The translations under genes and the position numbers were made by a program. Source: Pardosa pseudoannulata (taxonomy: Eukaryota; Arthropoda; Arachnida; Araneae; Lycosidae). From it: 64,000 bases of DNA. Positions 11,735 through 22,799 of this stretch are shown here, in pieces; position 1 is the stretch's first letter; each line of letters opens with the position of its first letter. Location: contig CM063510.1 of NCBI GenBank assembly GCA_032207245.1, forward strand, positions 43,861,056 to 43,925,055, written 5' to 3'. The notes below the pieces were generated by a model that did not search any database, was not told the origin of the DNA, and was given only the letters and a program-made list of their open reading frames with translations.

Positions 11735-11971
11735 CTGGAAAATAAAATCTTGACTGCCACCCAGGCCTGATAGGACTAATAAATTTCATGTTATGCGATT
11801 AACTGTTAAAGCCTTATATGTGTCACATTGGCTCACAACCTGGAAAAGAGGTATACCACATTTTATAATGCGAAATGAAGGTGTCTGCGGGGAAGAAGAA
11901 TGGAAGTTTACATATATTTTATTACTTAACTAAAAACCAACGTATGTTTTTGAAAAGTGCTACTATATAAG

Positions 11972-12193
<222 letters not shown>

Positions 12194-12235
12194 CAAACTT
12201 TTTTATTCAAATTGGCTCGGTCCGTAAATCTAGTG

Positions 12236-12306
12236 TTTAGCAGTAGGTGCAGGTTTCGTTAACACTCGAGTTGCAAAACTGGAGATCGTAACGCTCCAAA
12301 CAAAAA
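12236..12306 (+). mobile_element. SINE family A, 3' part, resuming after insertion
   Basis: It starts at TTTAGCAGTAGG and contains a GTTTCGTTAACACTCGAGTT module and CGTAACGCTCCAAACAAA. These are the 3' blocks missing from 11276-11381. Confidence 0.8.
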
Positions 12307-12687
12307 CAAAATATTTATAGCTTCATGTTTTTCCTTCGAGGTAATTCACTGAAATTCACTGAAAATCAGTTCTGAACTAGACTTGTAGATTCGTTCTTCT
12401 GTCATCTCATGAGAATAGAATTAACAGAACTGATGGTGAACGTCAGTTGATTCGTTGATGTAAGTGACCAACTAGAAAACACTCATTAAAATATCCTTTT
12501 TTTATTTTATTTTTATTTAAACTTTAATTTTTGTTTGTTTTTGGTGGGAGGTTTTTTTTCTTACCATTTGTAAATGTTAATTCAAATAAAGTGACACTAT
12601 TGAGTGCTCGTCTTCAGAATTCAGCTGTTTGAGTATAACTTTTTTTTTCTTCAGTCTTTAATGCAGATTTTTTTTAATTACGTGTGG

Positions 12688-13004
12688 GAACTTCCTGTTA
12701 AGCATTCAGCTAAACAAGGCCACGGATTTTGTTAGCCATTTTACTATAGAAGCTTCATATAGGCAGTTAATATTAATCCCTAGGGCAACAAACAAAGATG
12801 GCCCTCGTAATTTAGAAGCAAGGACCAAGAAGATCCCCAGGCGTGGTATGCCACCTCCAGAGGTATCGTTTGGGAGTACATTGCAACCACAAATATATTT
12901 TACATCCCCAACAGCCGTTAATGAACATGCCGAATCTTGTCCGCCTCGATCCTAAAAAATTCCGGTCATGAGATGGATGCTTTTGACGACTGAACTACCG
13001 AGAC
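12688..13004 (-). mobile_element. tRNA-derived SINE, family B (copy 1)
   Basis: Its plus-strand blocks TTCCTGTTAAGCATTC, CCAGAGGTATCGTTTGGGA and CGGTCATGAGATGGATGC match the 27.3-kb copy in the same order. In the 27.3-kb copy the minus-strand head has an A box. Confidence 0.7.
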
Positions 13005-13144
13005 AACATAATATGAATTAATACCAGTTAACGTATAGAGAATGTAACTGAAATATTGTCGCTTTAAAATAGATATGCCATTAGTGATGTGTCGTATACT
13101 TTCTTACGATTAGTAAATTACAATTAGTACTCTAGAAAATGATC

Positions 13145-13195
13145 AATACGATTTACGATTACGATTACGATTTACGGCGTTACGATTTTTTATGC
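13145..13195. repeat. Short (TTACGA) iteration
   Basis: TACGATTTACGATTACGATTACGATT-type iterations form a short cryptic hexamer and heptamer tract. It is not a TTAGG telomeric repeat. Confidence 0.6.
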
Positions 13196-14175
13196 AACTG
13201 CGAAATAATTAGTGTTATAAGAGCCTTAGTTATTTTGTTTAAACAGTTATTTTTATACTTACATTTCTTGGATTCTCATATTTATTCGTATATTTAAACA
13301 AATAGTCATAAATTAGTGAAATTTATTTCATAAGAGATTTCTATATGTTTTAAGCAACTGGAATGACTAAACCTTTGTTTTAATTAAACTATGCTTAGTA
13401 TTTTATACCAATTTTTGTCTCCTGATCTCTAAATTTTACTAAAGTTGGCCAAATTTGAAAGCGCGGACCGTGATCATTCATAAAGTATTTAATGTGGCCC
13501 ACGAGACTTTATAGGTTGCAATCTATTGGTTTAGTTAATGGCATATATAGCTAATGGCGCATATAGAGCCAATCTTGAATAAAGCATGTTTCTGCACTCT
13601 CTTTGTATAATAGCTCAATGTGTATAAGAGCTCAAACTAACACCTTGACAACAAAAAGACAAATTTCCATCACTTAAATATATACTTTTTAAAAATATAT
13701 TTTATTATATTAAATGAAAGTCAAAGCTACACTAAAAAGAATAAAAGAGATAGATATATTTAAAAAGAAGCGAAGAACATAACATAAAAGTAATAATCAA
13801 GTACTGCATAAAAATTTAATGGAAAATAGTTGAGATATGCCTGAACCTAACCTCAAACCTTTTGTACATTTTTAACATTTCACCTTTAAAAAAATTGTAA
13901 TGAATTTTTTGTTGGTTGTTCCTTATAAATTTCAAACTGCTGATAAGAAAATGTTAATAAAATTTTTCTATAACTTTTTCAGTTTTAAGGAATTTTATTT
14001 TCAGTTTTGAATATTTAACCCCTGCCATATGACGCCCGAACTGAAAGGCACCACAAATGCTCTAATTTTGTAATGCACGACTTGAGTTCGGGAAAGAGAG
14101 AAAACGGTATTTCAATTTCTTGAAAGCCGAAATCGGTTCGTCCAATGCAGGATATTTAATTTACCATTTTCTCGA

Positions 14176-14511
14176 AACTGCTTCTTTTATGATAAGGTCC
14201 ATATACACCTCTTCATTCCAAAATAAACTTCTGGGTACCTCACTAAAAATCGATATGCAGAAAGTTTGATATTTTTTTAACTAGGCATTTAACATATCAA
14301 TATTTTTCTCGCACACACATCTAAAATATCGTTCCCGATTAACTCAGATCTAAAAGGCAACAACTCTAAAATTTGAAATATTGCCATTTTAAAGCCTATT
14401 ATTGTTGCTGCTCCAAAATATTCATGTGATGTAAACTAAATATTTTTGAATAATATCAATAATTAATATTATATATCAATAATATTTGTCTATAAAACCC
14501 TTAAAGTATAG
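14176..14511. repeat. 336-bp direct repeat, first copy
   Basis: It is nearly identical to 14697-15031, with about 185 bases of unrelated sequence between the copies. Shared landmarks are CTTCTGGGTACC, AATCGATATGCAGAAAGTTT and AAGGCAACAACTCTAA. No coding potential is seen. Confidence 0.9.
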
Positions 14512-14696
14512 ACCACTTTAGAATTTCAGTTTCCTATTACATTTCATCAAATATTTTACACTTTTTCGAGAAAGACAGAAATGATACGATATTTTCAGTT
14601 TGATAACAATGCAATCAGTCCTTGAATATATACCTTGATAAAGGTTGCTACAGTGTATTCTTAAATGTTTACCAAGTGATAATTCTAAATCAAAGA

Positions 14697-15031
14697 AACT
14701 GCTTCTTGCCTGACAAGGCCCATATACACCTCCTCATTCCAAAATAAACTTCTGGGTACCCCACTAAAAATCGATATGCAGAAAGTTTGATATTTTTTTA
14801 ACTGGGTATTTAACATATCAATATTTTTCTCGCTCTCAAACCTACAATAACGCTCCCAATTAACTCAGATCTAAAAGGCAACAACTCTAAGATTTGAAAT
14901 ATTGTCATTTTAAAGCCTATCATTGTTGCCGCTCCAAAATATTCATGTGATGTAAACTAAATATTTTTGAATAATATCAATAATTAATATTATATATCAA
15001 TAATATTTGTTTATAAAACCTTTAAAGTATC
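14697..15031. repeat. 336-bp direct repeat, second copy
   Basis: It is offset about 521 bases from the first copy, with a handful of substitutions (for example CACACACATC versus CTCTCAAACC). It looks like a segmental duplication or two copies of one dispersed element. Confidence 0.9.
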
Positions 15032-15039
15032 GAATTAAT

Positions 15040-16200
15040 ATGGAAATAACTCAAAATTTAAAATTTGGAGTTGTTATTGTTTAGAACTAGACCATCGAAT
15101 GAGTGGTGAATACCGTATGAAATCAGTTTAATAACAGGTTTACTGTCCAAACACTGTACAAGATTTTAACATTTTGTTATCGTATTATTTGGGGTCGAGT
15201 TAAAAAAAGATATCTATTTCCGACGATTTTAAATTTTTATACATGGGAATACAATAAATTATTCGTATATAAAAACCTCCTATTTTCCTAGTTCTACCTC
15301 TACTTTTTTTTTCACGCTACATAATAGTTGTCTGTATCCTGATTATTATACATCCTTTAACATTATCTCAAGTGAAAGGAAAAATATTTTAATACCGCTT
15401 TCAGTTCTTAATTTAGTCTGAGGCACTGAACCACAGAGCGATATGTACAATATGTAGGTTAGTGATGAACGAAAATGTTCGAATATCAAATTGAGTACCA
15501 TTTCTTTATTATTTTTTGCCTTTTCAAAAATGATGACGATATTCCATCAAAATCATACAAGATTTTGTCTTATTTTTGAGTTATTTCTATTATTTTCAAA
15601 AAGGTGACAAATATTTGACCAAATGTAATTTTAAACTTGAAATTATAAAGATTTCTACTCTATAATAAGTTTAAGAAAATAAATTTAAGTATAAGAAGTG
15701 AAGAATCATATTCATAGCAAAATTCCTTTATTTCTGATAATTATTTTACCCAGATTTTGTAAACAAAAGTTGTGATAAAAAGTTTAGGGTGTTAACACAC
15801 ACTTGGAAACGAATAGTTTACTAATCCTGTAACTTTGTTAAACCATCACTAAATTATAGTTTTTTTCTACATAAATGATATACATTAAAAATATTGCTTG
15901 TCGGTAAATTTTGCTTAACTTTCTTCCATATAACAAATTTTAAAGTGCCCCTGATTGTCTTCCATATATCAGACTTTAATGTTCCATAAAAATGTTTTAA
16001 ATCCGAAGAATTTTCCCCCTGTTCTATAACGAATTTAGATTCAGATGTGATAGACATCAAGGTTTGTTAATTTACCAAAATTTACCTTTATTAATAATTC
16101 AGTAAATAAAAATATAAATATTGGTTAACTAGAGATTTACGGGTAGTTATTTTTCCATAAAATCATATGTGTGTGTGTAATATATTGATGTATATCACGT
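15040..16200. other. No gene seen
   Basis: AT-rich. A short minus-strand frame at 15854-16060 has internal similarity (GTLKSDIWKTI / GTLKFVIWKKV) from a ~45-base imperfect duplication, not a recognised protein. Confidence 0.45.
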
Positions 16201-16206
16201 CACTGT

Positions 16207-16580
16207 ATTCTAAGTGCGCCTAATGATGGCCGAATGGTTAGGGTGGTGGCTTTGGGAAACTGACTTCATGAGTTCGAATCCCACTATGGTATGGAAATTC
16301 GTAGCCATTCGGAATCGGCTTTAAGCAGTGTCCCGGTCTCATTAGCCCTCGTGTTGCAAAAAGTACACCGTAGCACTCCAAAACCAAACCAAATCATTCT
16401 AAGTGCGAGGCCCAATGGTTAGTTCGCTGATCTTCTGTATCCCACTGTAATCTTACTGTATCGTGGTCGTTTGTAGCCGTTCGTAATTGGCTTTAAGTAG
16501 TAGGTCTCAATCTCATTAGCCCTCGTGTTGCAAAAAAAGTAACCGCAGCGCTCCAAACCAAACCATTCCATTTTAAGTGC
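16207..16580 (+). mobile_element. Two family A SINEs in tandem sharing one target site
   Basis: SINE 1 (16219-16395) and SINE 2 (16408-16569) are separated and flanked by the same short sequence: ATTCTAAGTGCG at 16207, again at 16396, and ATTTTAAGTGC at 16570. Each has a head, the CTTTAAG(C/T)AGT block, a TCTCATTAGCCCTCGTGTTGC block and a 3' CCAAACCAAACC. The second copy's head is degraded. Confidence 0.9.
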
Positions 16581-16734
16581 TGCAGAAAATTTCGAGATTG
16601 TGAAGAGAGGAGACTCATTAGCGAGAGAAATTGAGCCGTTCTGGTCCAAAACGTCCCAAAAGTTTCTTCATCAGGTCGGGACGGATTAGTTATCTAATGA
16701 GAAAAAAAATCCGGAAAAAGGGTTGTAAACAGAT

Positions 16735-17580
16735 TAATTTATCCAGTGTTTTATTACCTATTGAGAATTAAAGTTTGGTGCAACACAATCTAGAAGTATT
16801 CTGAAAAAGATGAGTTTCACTCTTTGACTATGGCAGTTGAGTAGCTTAGGTTTCTGTCACCCGTGTCAGAAGCCTAATGTTCCACCCTCCTCCTGCATCA
16901 TTGTATGTATAGATTAAAAGTATTTTGGGGAGAGTAAAGTATTAAACCACACATACAAAGATTAACCTGACCTAAAGTTGTTTTATTACTTATCTAGGAA
17001 CAAATTTTGATGGTAAACAGTCTAGAAGTATTCTGAAAAAGATGAATTTCATTCTTTGACCACGGCAGTGGAATAGCGTAGGTTTCTCTCACCCTGATCA
17101 AAAGCCTAATGTTCCACCCTCCTCCTGCAAAGTATCATCATTGTATGTATAGATAAAAAGTATTTTGGGGAAAGTAAAATATTAAACCCCACATTAAAAA
17201 GATTAACCTGACCTAAAGTTGTTTTATTACTTATCTAGAAACAAATTTTGATGGTAAACAATCTAGAAGTATTCTGAAAAAGATGAATTTCATTCTTTGA
17301 CCACGGCAGTGGAATAGCGTAGGTTTCTCTCACCCTGATCAAAAGCCTAATGTTCCACCCTCCTCCTGCAAAGTATCATCATTGTATGTATAGATAAAAA
17401 GTATTTTGGGGAGAGTGAAATATTAAACCTAGAAGTATTCTGAAAAAGATGTATTTCATTCTTTGACTATGGCAGTGATGTAGTATAAGTTTCTCCAGCT
17501 TGGAACACAAACCAAATTTGCCGTCCGGGGGCATAAGACAAATTTGTCGCACCTCGTCCCAAAAATATTTACATTGCATA
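16735..17580. repeat. Tandem array, about 240-bp unit, four copies
   Basis: CTAGAAGTATTCTG recurs at 16790, 17022, 17263 and 17429, so the periods are 232, 241 and 166 bases. The last spacing is shortened by about 75 bases. GTTCCACCCTCCTCCTGCA and TTAACCTGACCTAAAGTTG are repeated in register. It is non-coding. Confidence 0.9.
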
Positions 17581-17891
17581 TAGGGAAAACAATCTATGGA
17601 GTAAGTAAATATTAAAACGCAAAATGATTTTTTTCTACAACGTTAAAAATTTTTATAATAGAAAATGAAATGCAATTTTGAATACATCTTTTGGTATTTT
17701 TAATTAAAGAGAGACAAGTAATACTCATGGTTTCATTTAAAAAATTATATACTGCTTATTAAAGTTTTTTCATTTTTTAACAATTTATTTTGATTACAGA
17801 TCACCTTCGAGACGTAAGGTTGGTGTTTTAAGGTTCTAAGGTAATATCATGATTTTTATCCAACCTTTTATTTATTTATTTATTTTTTTCT

Positions 17892-17922
17892 ACAGCAAAC
17901 AGTTTGAGAACCACCATCGAAA
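17892..17922. mobile_element. Orphan hAT-like terminus
   Basis: CAGTTTGAGAACCACCAT resembles the terminal inverted repeat of hAT elements of the group seen at 44.8 kb. No partner terminus was found nearby. Confidence 0.35.
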
Positions 17923-18595
17923 TAGATATATTAAAGAACATCATATGTTCTACATCATACAATCCTTGATTTAGCGTTCTTGAGTTCTTGTTTCGAAATC
18001 TCTCCTTTTATCTTCCTCTTTTATACTGTGCCAGTTGGAGTAAATGTTCTGTATTATTTTTTCTATTATTACCAAATAGGCCTTTGTTTCAGTATTGTGA
18101 AGTCAGGGATTTTTCTTACGCCAACTTTGTAAAAATAGTTAAAGTTTTTGGTTCTTTTCACTTGCTTAGGATTTTTTCTTGGTCACTCAACCATGATTTC
18201 CTGCCAAAAGTTACTTTTTAAATTAAGTCCGATGCTTTTCTTAGGTTTTGCTGATTTGTTTTCGATTTAGTAGCAACCAGACAATAAGAAAGTTTATTAA
18301 TTTTAATCTCATCTATCGTAAACATAAATTATGTTACTGTTTTTCAATAAGCACTAACACTGGTTTGTTCTCGATTTACTTATTATCACATTCCTAAAGA
18401 GCACGGAACAAAACAAAAAAAGTACTTAAGCATTTAAATATAGAAACAACAATTTAGAGTCCGTAACATAACATTGGTCTATCTATCCTAACCGTGAATT
18501 TGGAGGTTGACAGGCAATAGTTTCTTCGCGGTGGACAGCAAAATAGTTCTGTTACAACTCTACATAAGTTCAACTATACAGAAGATCAGAATAAT

Positions 18596-19299
18596 TTAAC
18601 CGCTTGCCTGATCTAAGGTTCGTATATGTTGCAGTTAATTATTATCCCGAGAAAACTCGGGAGAAGCAAAATTTGTCTGTAAGATTTGTTTTATCACGGT
18701 TTTACTTGGCCTGGGGAAAATTACAGGAAATATTCAGCTTTGATAGGCAGTTTGCAAACTTCTGTTGGTTTCGCGGTTTTTTGTGGGACTAGTCCCGTGT
18801 TTTGCACTAATTGAAAAACAAATTTCAGAAAATCACCGTGACGAGTTTTCTGCCACACCAGGAATACACAGCATTAGTTCTTTACCACTCAGGTTAACCT
18901 CAAGACATTTTCCAGATGTTATTCTTGATACTGAAAAAAAATCAAATCCGACGAGACAGTGTACTCTGTGCTCCCGTAAAACAGATTCCAAAGGTAAGCT
19001 AGTAAGGAAAGAGACCAGATATCAGAGTACAGAATATCAGGTATTACTTTGTGTTGTCCCTTGTTTCAAAAACTATCATACAAAGACTAATATTTAACTT
19101 TTTCTATTTGCCCGAGATAACTCGGAATAGTCAACTAATATTAAATCTATATGCTTTCACATTTGTAAAAAATTAAAAAGTTAACTTAAAACCTACATAT
19201 TGTGTTTTGTTTCATATCTTTATATTTAATAATAAATTTTAAAAATTTGATGATTTTTTGCCCATTTTTTTCAAAAAAATTTGTAAGGGAAACGGTTAA
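18596..19299 (+). mobile_element. piggyBac-like element with internally deleted body
   Basis: TTAA at 18596 and at 19296 bracket inverted termini CCGCTTGCCT and, on the other strand, CCGTTTCCCT. A subterminal palindrome CCCGAGAAAACTCGGG near 18646 is mirrored by CCCGAGATAACTCGG near 19109. The body keeps only the C-terminal end of a transposase on the plus strand. Confidence 0.85.
18765..19097 (+). pseudogene. piggyBac (PGBD4-type) transposase C-terminal domain
   Basis: This 110-codon frame has RLTSRHFPDVI and PTRQCTLCSRK, then RYQSTEYQVLLCVVPCFKNYH. That is the layout of the C-terminal Cys-rich domain of piggyBac/PGBD4 proteins. At the RYQ-C-x-x-C position expected from the family, the two Cys appear as Ser and Tyr, so the zinc site is probably dead. 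The catalytic core is absent because of internal deletion of the element. Confidence 0.85.
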
Positions 19300-19531
19300 A
19301 GGGAATACTTTAAATTAATAAGTTACTTTAAAATTAATGTTTAGCTAACATTTGCATATTTTTACCTTATATTAATAGAACTTTACTTTAGTATAATTTT
19401 TTATCCCACATGTAGCTTTGGATCAAATATAATAAAAGCGCTGACCCATCGTTAAAAATGGAAGATTGTCGAGCTTTTTGGAGAAAAAGGTAATTTTAAT
19501 TTACTTATAATAACATATTATAGTGAATTCT

Positions 19532-20317
19532 TTAACACTAGATTTACGGATGTTGGTCATATACCTATTTTTACTGAAGTGAGTCAATTTGACTCATACA
19601 AGAAAATTGAAGTTTTTTGCAAAGAAAGTAGTTCCAAATTAATTTAAATAAAATGTCTATTATCAAAAAATTTATGGAAAACATTTTTTTTACATATAAA
19701 ATCTGTTTTTGAAACACATTTTCCGCATACATTTCTATTACATTTAGCACAATGGTTTCTACATCTGTTTCTTTTTCATGATTGTTGAATTTGACAATTC
19801 TTCCGTGAGTGAGTAGCATGAATTTCTGTCATTGGAATGGAAATATTCTTAAGTTCTTGTCTATTTACTTCTTGGCTCTTCAGCCAATTGGAAAATAAAA
19901 TCTTTTCGTAAAATATTTACTTCAGTCTCTTATACAGAATCCAAGCATTGATAGCTTCTAAATCTAAAATGTTATAGAAAACTTGTAGAGGCCCTCTGCG
20001 TGAATGAGAAGAGAAACAAATCACGTGCGACTTGACTGTTGCCCAGGCCTGATAGGACCAATAAATTTCATGTTATGCGATTAACTGTTAAACATTCTAT
20101 GAGTCATATTGGCTCACAATCGTGAAAATGGGTATACCACATTTGATAATGCGAAATGAAGGGGTCTGCAGTGAAGAGGAATGAAAGTTTACATATATTT
20201 TATTACTTAACTAAAAACCAACGTATGTTTTTTAAAAGTGATATTAAAATTATATTTATATATAGTGATCAAATTTTTAATGAGTCAAATTGGCTCGGTC
20301 CGTAAATCTAGTGTTAA
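19532..20317. mobile_element. piggyBac-like non-autonomous element, copy 2
   Basis: The element (19536-20313) has CACTAGATTTACGG inverted termini and perfect TTAA duplications at 19532-19535 and 20314-20317. A TGAGTCAATTTGACTCA palindrome lies just inside the left end, with related TGAGTCA/TTGGCTCA motifs near 20100 and 20281. It is the same family as the 11.4-kb copy but retains more transposase sequence. Confidence 0.95.
19571..20010 (-). pseudogene. piggyBac transposase C-terminal remnant, longer
   Basis: Across minus-strand frames it retains ITF-type residues, then LDLEAINAWILYKRLK, DFIFQLAEEPRSK and a degraded Cys-rich tail. The first of these is in the position of the conserved N-A-W/Y-I-L segment near the end of piggyBac transposases. 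Frameshifts and stops are present. The open frame 19819-19571 is mostly an out-of-frame shadow of the tail. Confidence 0.8.
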
Positions 20318-20428
20318 CGTCAAGTTCTCTCCGACGTGGAAACTTTACAGGATCAAACCAGGGTTTTAACTGTCTAACAGCTGGTCGTGTATCTTGTTTG
20401 TGTGATATTTTGGAAAGCTTTTTTAATT

Positions 20429-20559
<131 letters not shown>

Positions 20560-21089
20560 ACACAAAATGTGGTAAGCCGGAAAAAATACATTATGTATTT
20601 CTTAAGAGACTCACAAAGTCTTTGGGATTGCACAACTCTAATCTAATGAGTTTCATAACGATAAAAGCAATAAAAGCACTCCCTTAAATCTAATGTTAAA
20701 TTATAAAGTTAAGTTGAAATTAATACCTACTAACATATAAATATTGCTAGTTTTTATTTTGAAAACTGTACACGATTCCAGTTCTTTATCCCAGCCTCAA
20801 ATATGAATGTAATATCATGAAAATCATCCCTTATCGTTAAAAGTGGAAGATATCCCAAAGTCTTTCCCTTTTAATGAAACAGAATTCGAACTTATTCAGA
20901 ATAAATTGTAGTGAATGTTTTTAATTATTATAGCACTTTACCATTAATGTGTAGTACCGTACATATCGCTAGTTTATGTTTTGAAACACATATTGCTAGT
21001 TTATATTTTGAAAACTATACAGAAGTCTCAATTCTTTACCCCAGACGCAGATTTGAACTTAACATAATTAAGATCATTCCTCTACGTTA

Positions 21090-21155
21090 CAGTATATCAC
21101 GGTCTTATTAGGCCTTGTAGCAAAACAGTAGACCATAGCACTCCAAATCAAACCC
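21090..21155 (+). mobile_element. 5'-truncated family A SINE with target duplication
   Basis: Only the 3' module is present (GGTCTTATTAGGCC, GTAGACCATAGCACTCCAAA). Near-identical TTCCTCTACGTTA (21077-21089) and TTCCTCGTCGTTA (21156-21168) flank it as a target-site duplication in the satellite-like array. Confidence 0.8.
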
Positions 21156-21339
21156 TTCCTCGTCGTTAGAAAGAGAACATATCCAAGCTTCTTAGAAAAG
21201 ACGGTAATTTCAATTTATTCAGACTAACAGACCCTAGTGAATACTTCTAATTATTAACTCACGTTAAAATTAACATCAACTAATGTGCACGTATTGCTAG
21301 TTTATATTTTGAAAGCTAGTACGTACAATCTGGCAAAAA

Positions 21340-22090
21340 AACACCGAATTATCTAGTTAATTTAAAAATTACATTAGTTTTTAAAGAAAATTATCTAATT
21401 TAGGTAATTGTGAAATATGCATATCTATCTCAAAAAAATTGTTAAAAAATTACCTAATTTAGATAAACATTTAGAGTCATATGCATATCTGTTACTAAAC
21501 ACATATATGCTTTAGTGATTATGCATATCCTAGTTAATTTAAAAACCACTTTATTTTTTAAAGAAAATTATCTAATTTAGGTAATTGTGAAATATGCATA
21601 TCTATCTCAAAAAAATTGTTAAAAAATTACCTAATTTAGATAAACATTTAGAGTCATATGCATATCTGTTACTAAACACATATATACTTTAGTGATTATG
21701 CATATCCAAGTTAATTTAAAAACCACTTTATTTTTTAAAGAAAATTATCTAATTTAGGTAATTGTGAAATATGCATATCTATCTCAAAAAAAATTGTTAA
21801 AAAATTACCTAATTTAGATAAACATTTAGAGTCATATGCATATCTGTCGCTAAACATATATATGCTTTAATGATTATGCATATCCTAGTTAATTTAAAAA
21901 CACATTGTTTAAGGAAAAATATTTTTTAATGTTGAGTTAATTTAAAGAAAAACATATTGTTTCAAAAATTTAGATAACTGACATAAAAATTATTGTTAAA
22001 GGAAAATGATCTAATTTAGTTAAACGTGTAGAGAAATATGCATAACAGCTATAGTATCGAAGAAAAATATATTATTTAAAAAAATTAACG
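21340..22090. repeat. 177-bp AT-rich tandem array
   Basis: GAAAATTATCTAATTTAGGT recurs at 21386, 21563 and 21740, exactly 177 bases apart. A degenerate fourth unit runs to about 22090. Each unit has several ATGCATAT octamers and an internal inverted pair (TATCTAATTTAGGTAATT / AAATTACCTAATTTAGATAA). Confidence 0.95.
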
Positions 22091-22199
22091 TGCGCATATC
22101 TATAGTTTTAATGCATTATATATAAATACTTATAAGATAAGAATGGGGCTTTTTCTTATAGAAGTCGTTGAAAGGTGACACAAATTTTAAGATTTTCTA

Positions 22200-22223
22200 C
22201 ATAGGATTGTTATAATCACTAAA

Positions 22224-22298
<75 letters not shown>

Positions 22299-22420
22299 GA
22301 TATGCATATGTCTCTATATTTATCTAAATTAGAACATTTTCTTTAAACAATATGTGTTTATTAAGGCAGATAAACATAATTCACGGTTATCTAAATATTT
22401 TTAAAATATTTTGAGTTTTG
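22200..22420. repeat. Inverted copy of the 177-bp unit carrying (TA)n(GA)n
   Basis: AATCACTAAAGTATA at the left, and GATATGCATATG then TATCTAAATTAGAACATTTTC at the right, are reverse complements of parts of the 177-bp unit. A (TA)18 (22224-22261) and (GA)16 (22262-22294) tract sits inside. Together with the direct array this forms a large inverted arrangement. Confidence 0.75.
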
Positions 22421-22799
22421 AAATTAACTCGTTCATTTGGTAAGCTCTTTGGCAGACTGTAAGTCCAATTATTTATCCCAGAAGCGGACTTCAAGTAAAT
22501 ATAGTGAAAACAATTCCTCTTCGTTTAAAATGAAAGAAGTCTAAGCGTCTTGGAGAACAGAGTAATTTGAATTCATTTAGAGTAACAGACCATGAGTGAA
22601 TGCTTAAAATTATTAAGTCGCTTAAAATATAATGTCTAGTAACGTCACTTTATGTTTAGAAAACTAAACGTAACCTTTTCATTATTTCGGGAGCAGTTTT
22701 GAATCAAATATAATGAAAACCATTCCACATCGTTGAAAATGGAAAAGTCTAAGATTCCTTAGAGAAAATAATAATTTGAATTTATTCAGAATAACAAGA

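Larger units (their letters stand above)
12380..13330. repeat. Dispersed repeat family R (copy 2) with inserted SINE
   Basis: The blocks ATTCGTTGATGTAAGTGACCA and TTAATTCAAATAAAGTGACAC at 12.45-12.6 kb, and ATGCAACTGCGAAATAATTAG at 13.19 kb, match the 58.6-60.1 kb element in the same order. A family B SINE (12688-13004) interrupts it. Confidence 0.5.

Noticed and set aside
13460..13520. A short repeat shared with 28000-28060 (GCGTGGCCCGC-AATGCAT type) as a transposon terminus
   Set aside because: The shared part is short and diverged, and no inverted partner was found, so no element is called.
21340..21900. A CRISPR-like array suggested by regular spacing
   Set aside because: The whole 177-base unit repeats, not a short repeat with unique spacers, and the DNA is eukaryotic in character.
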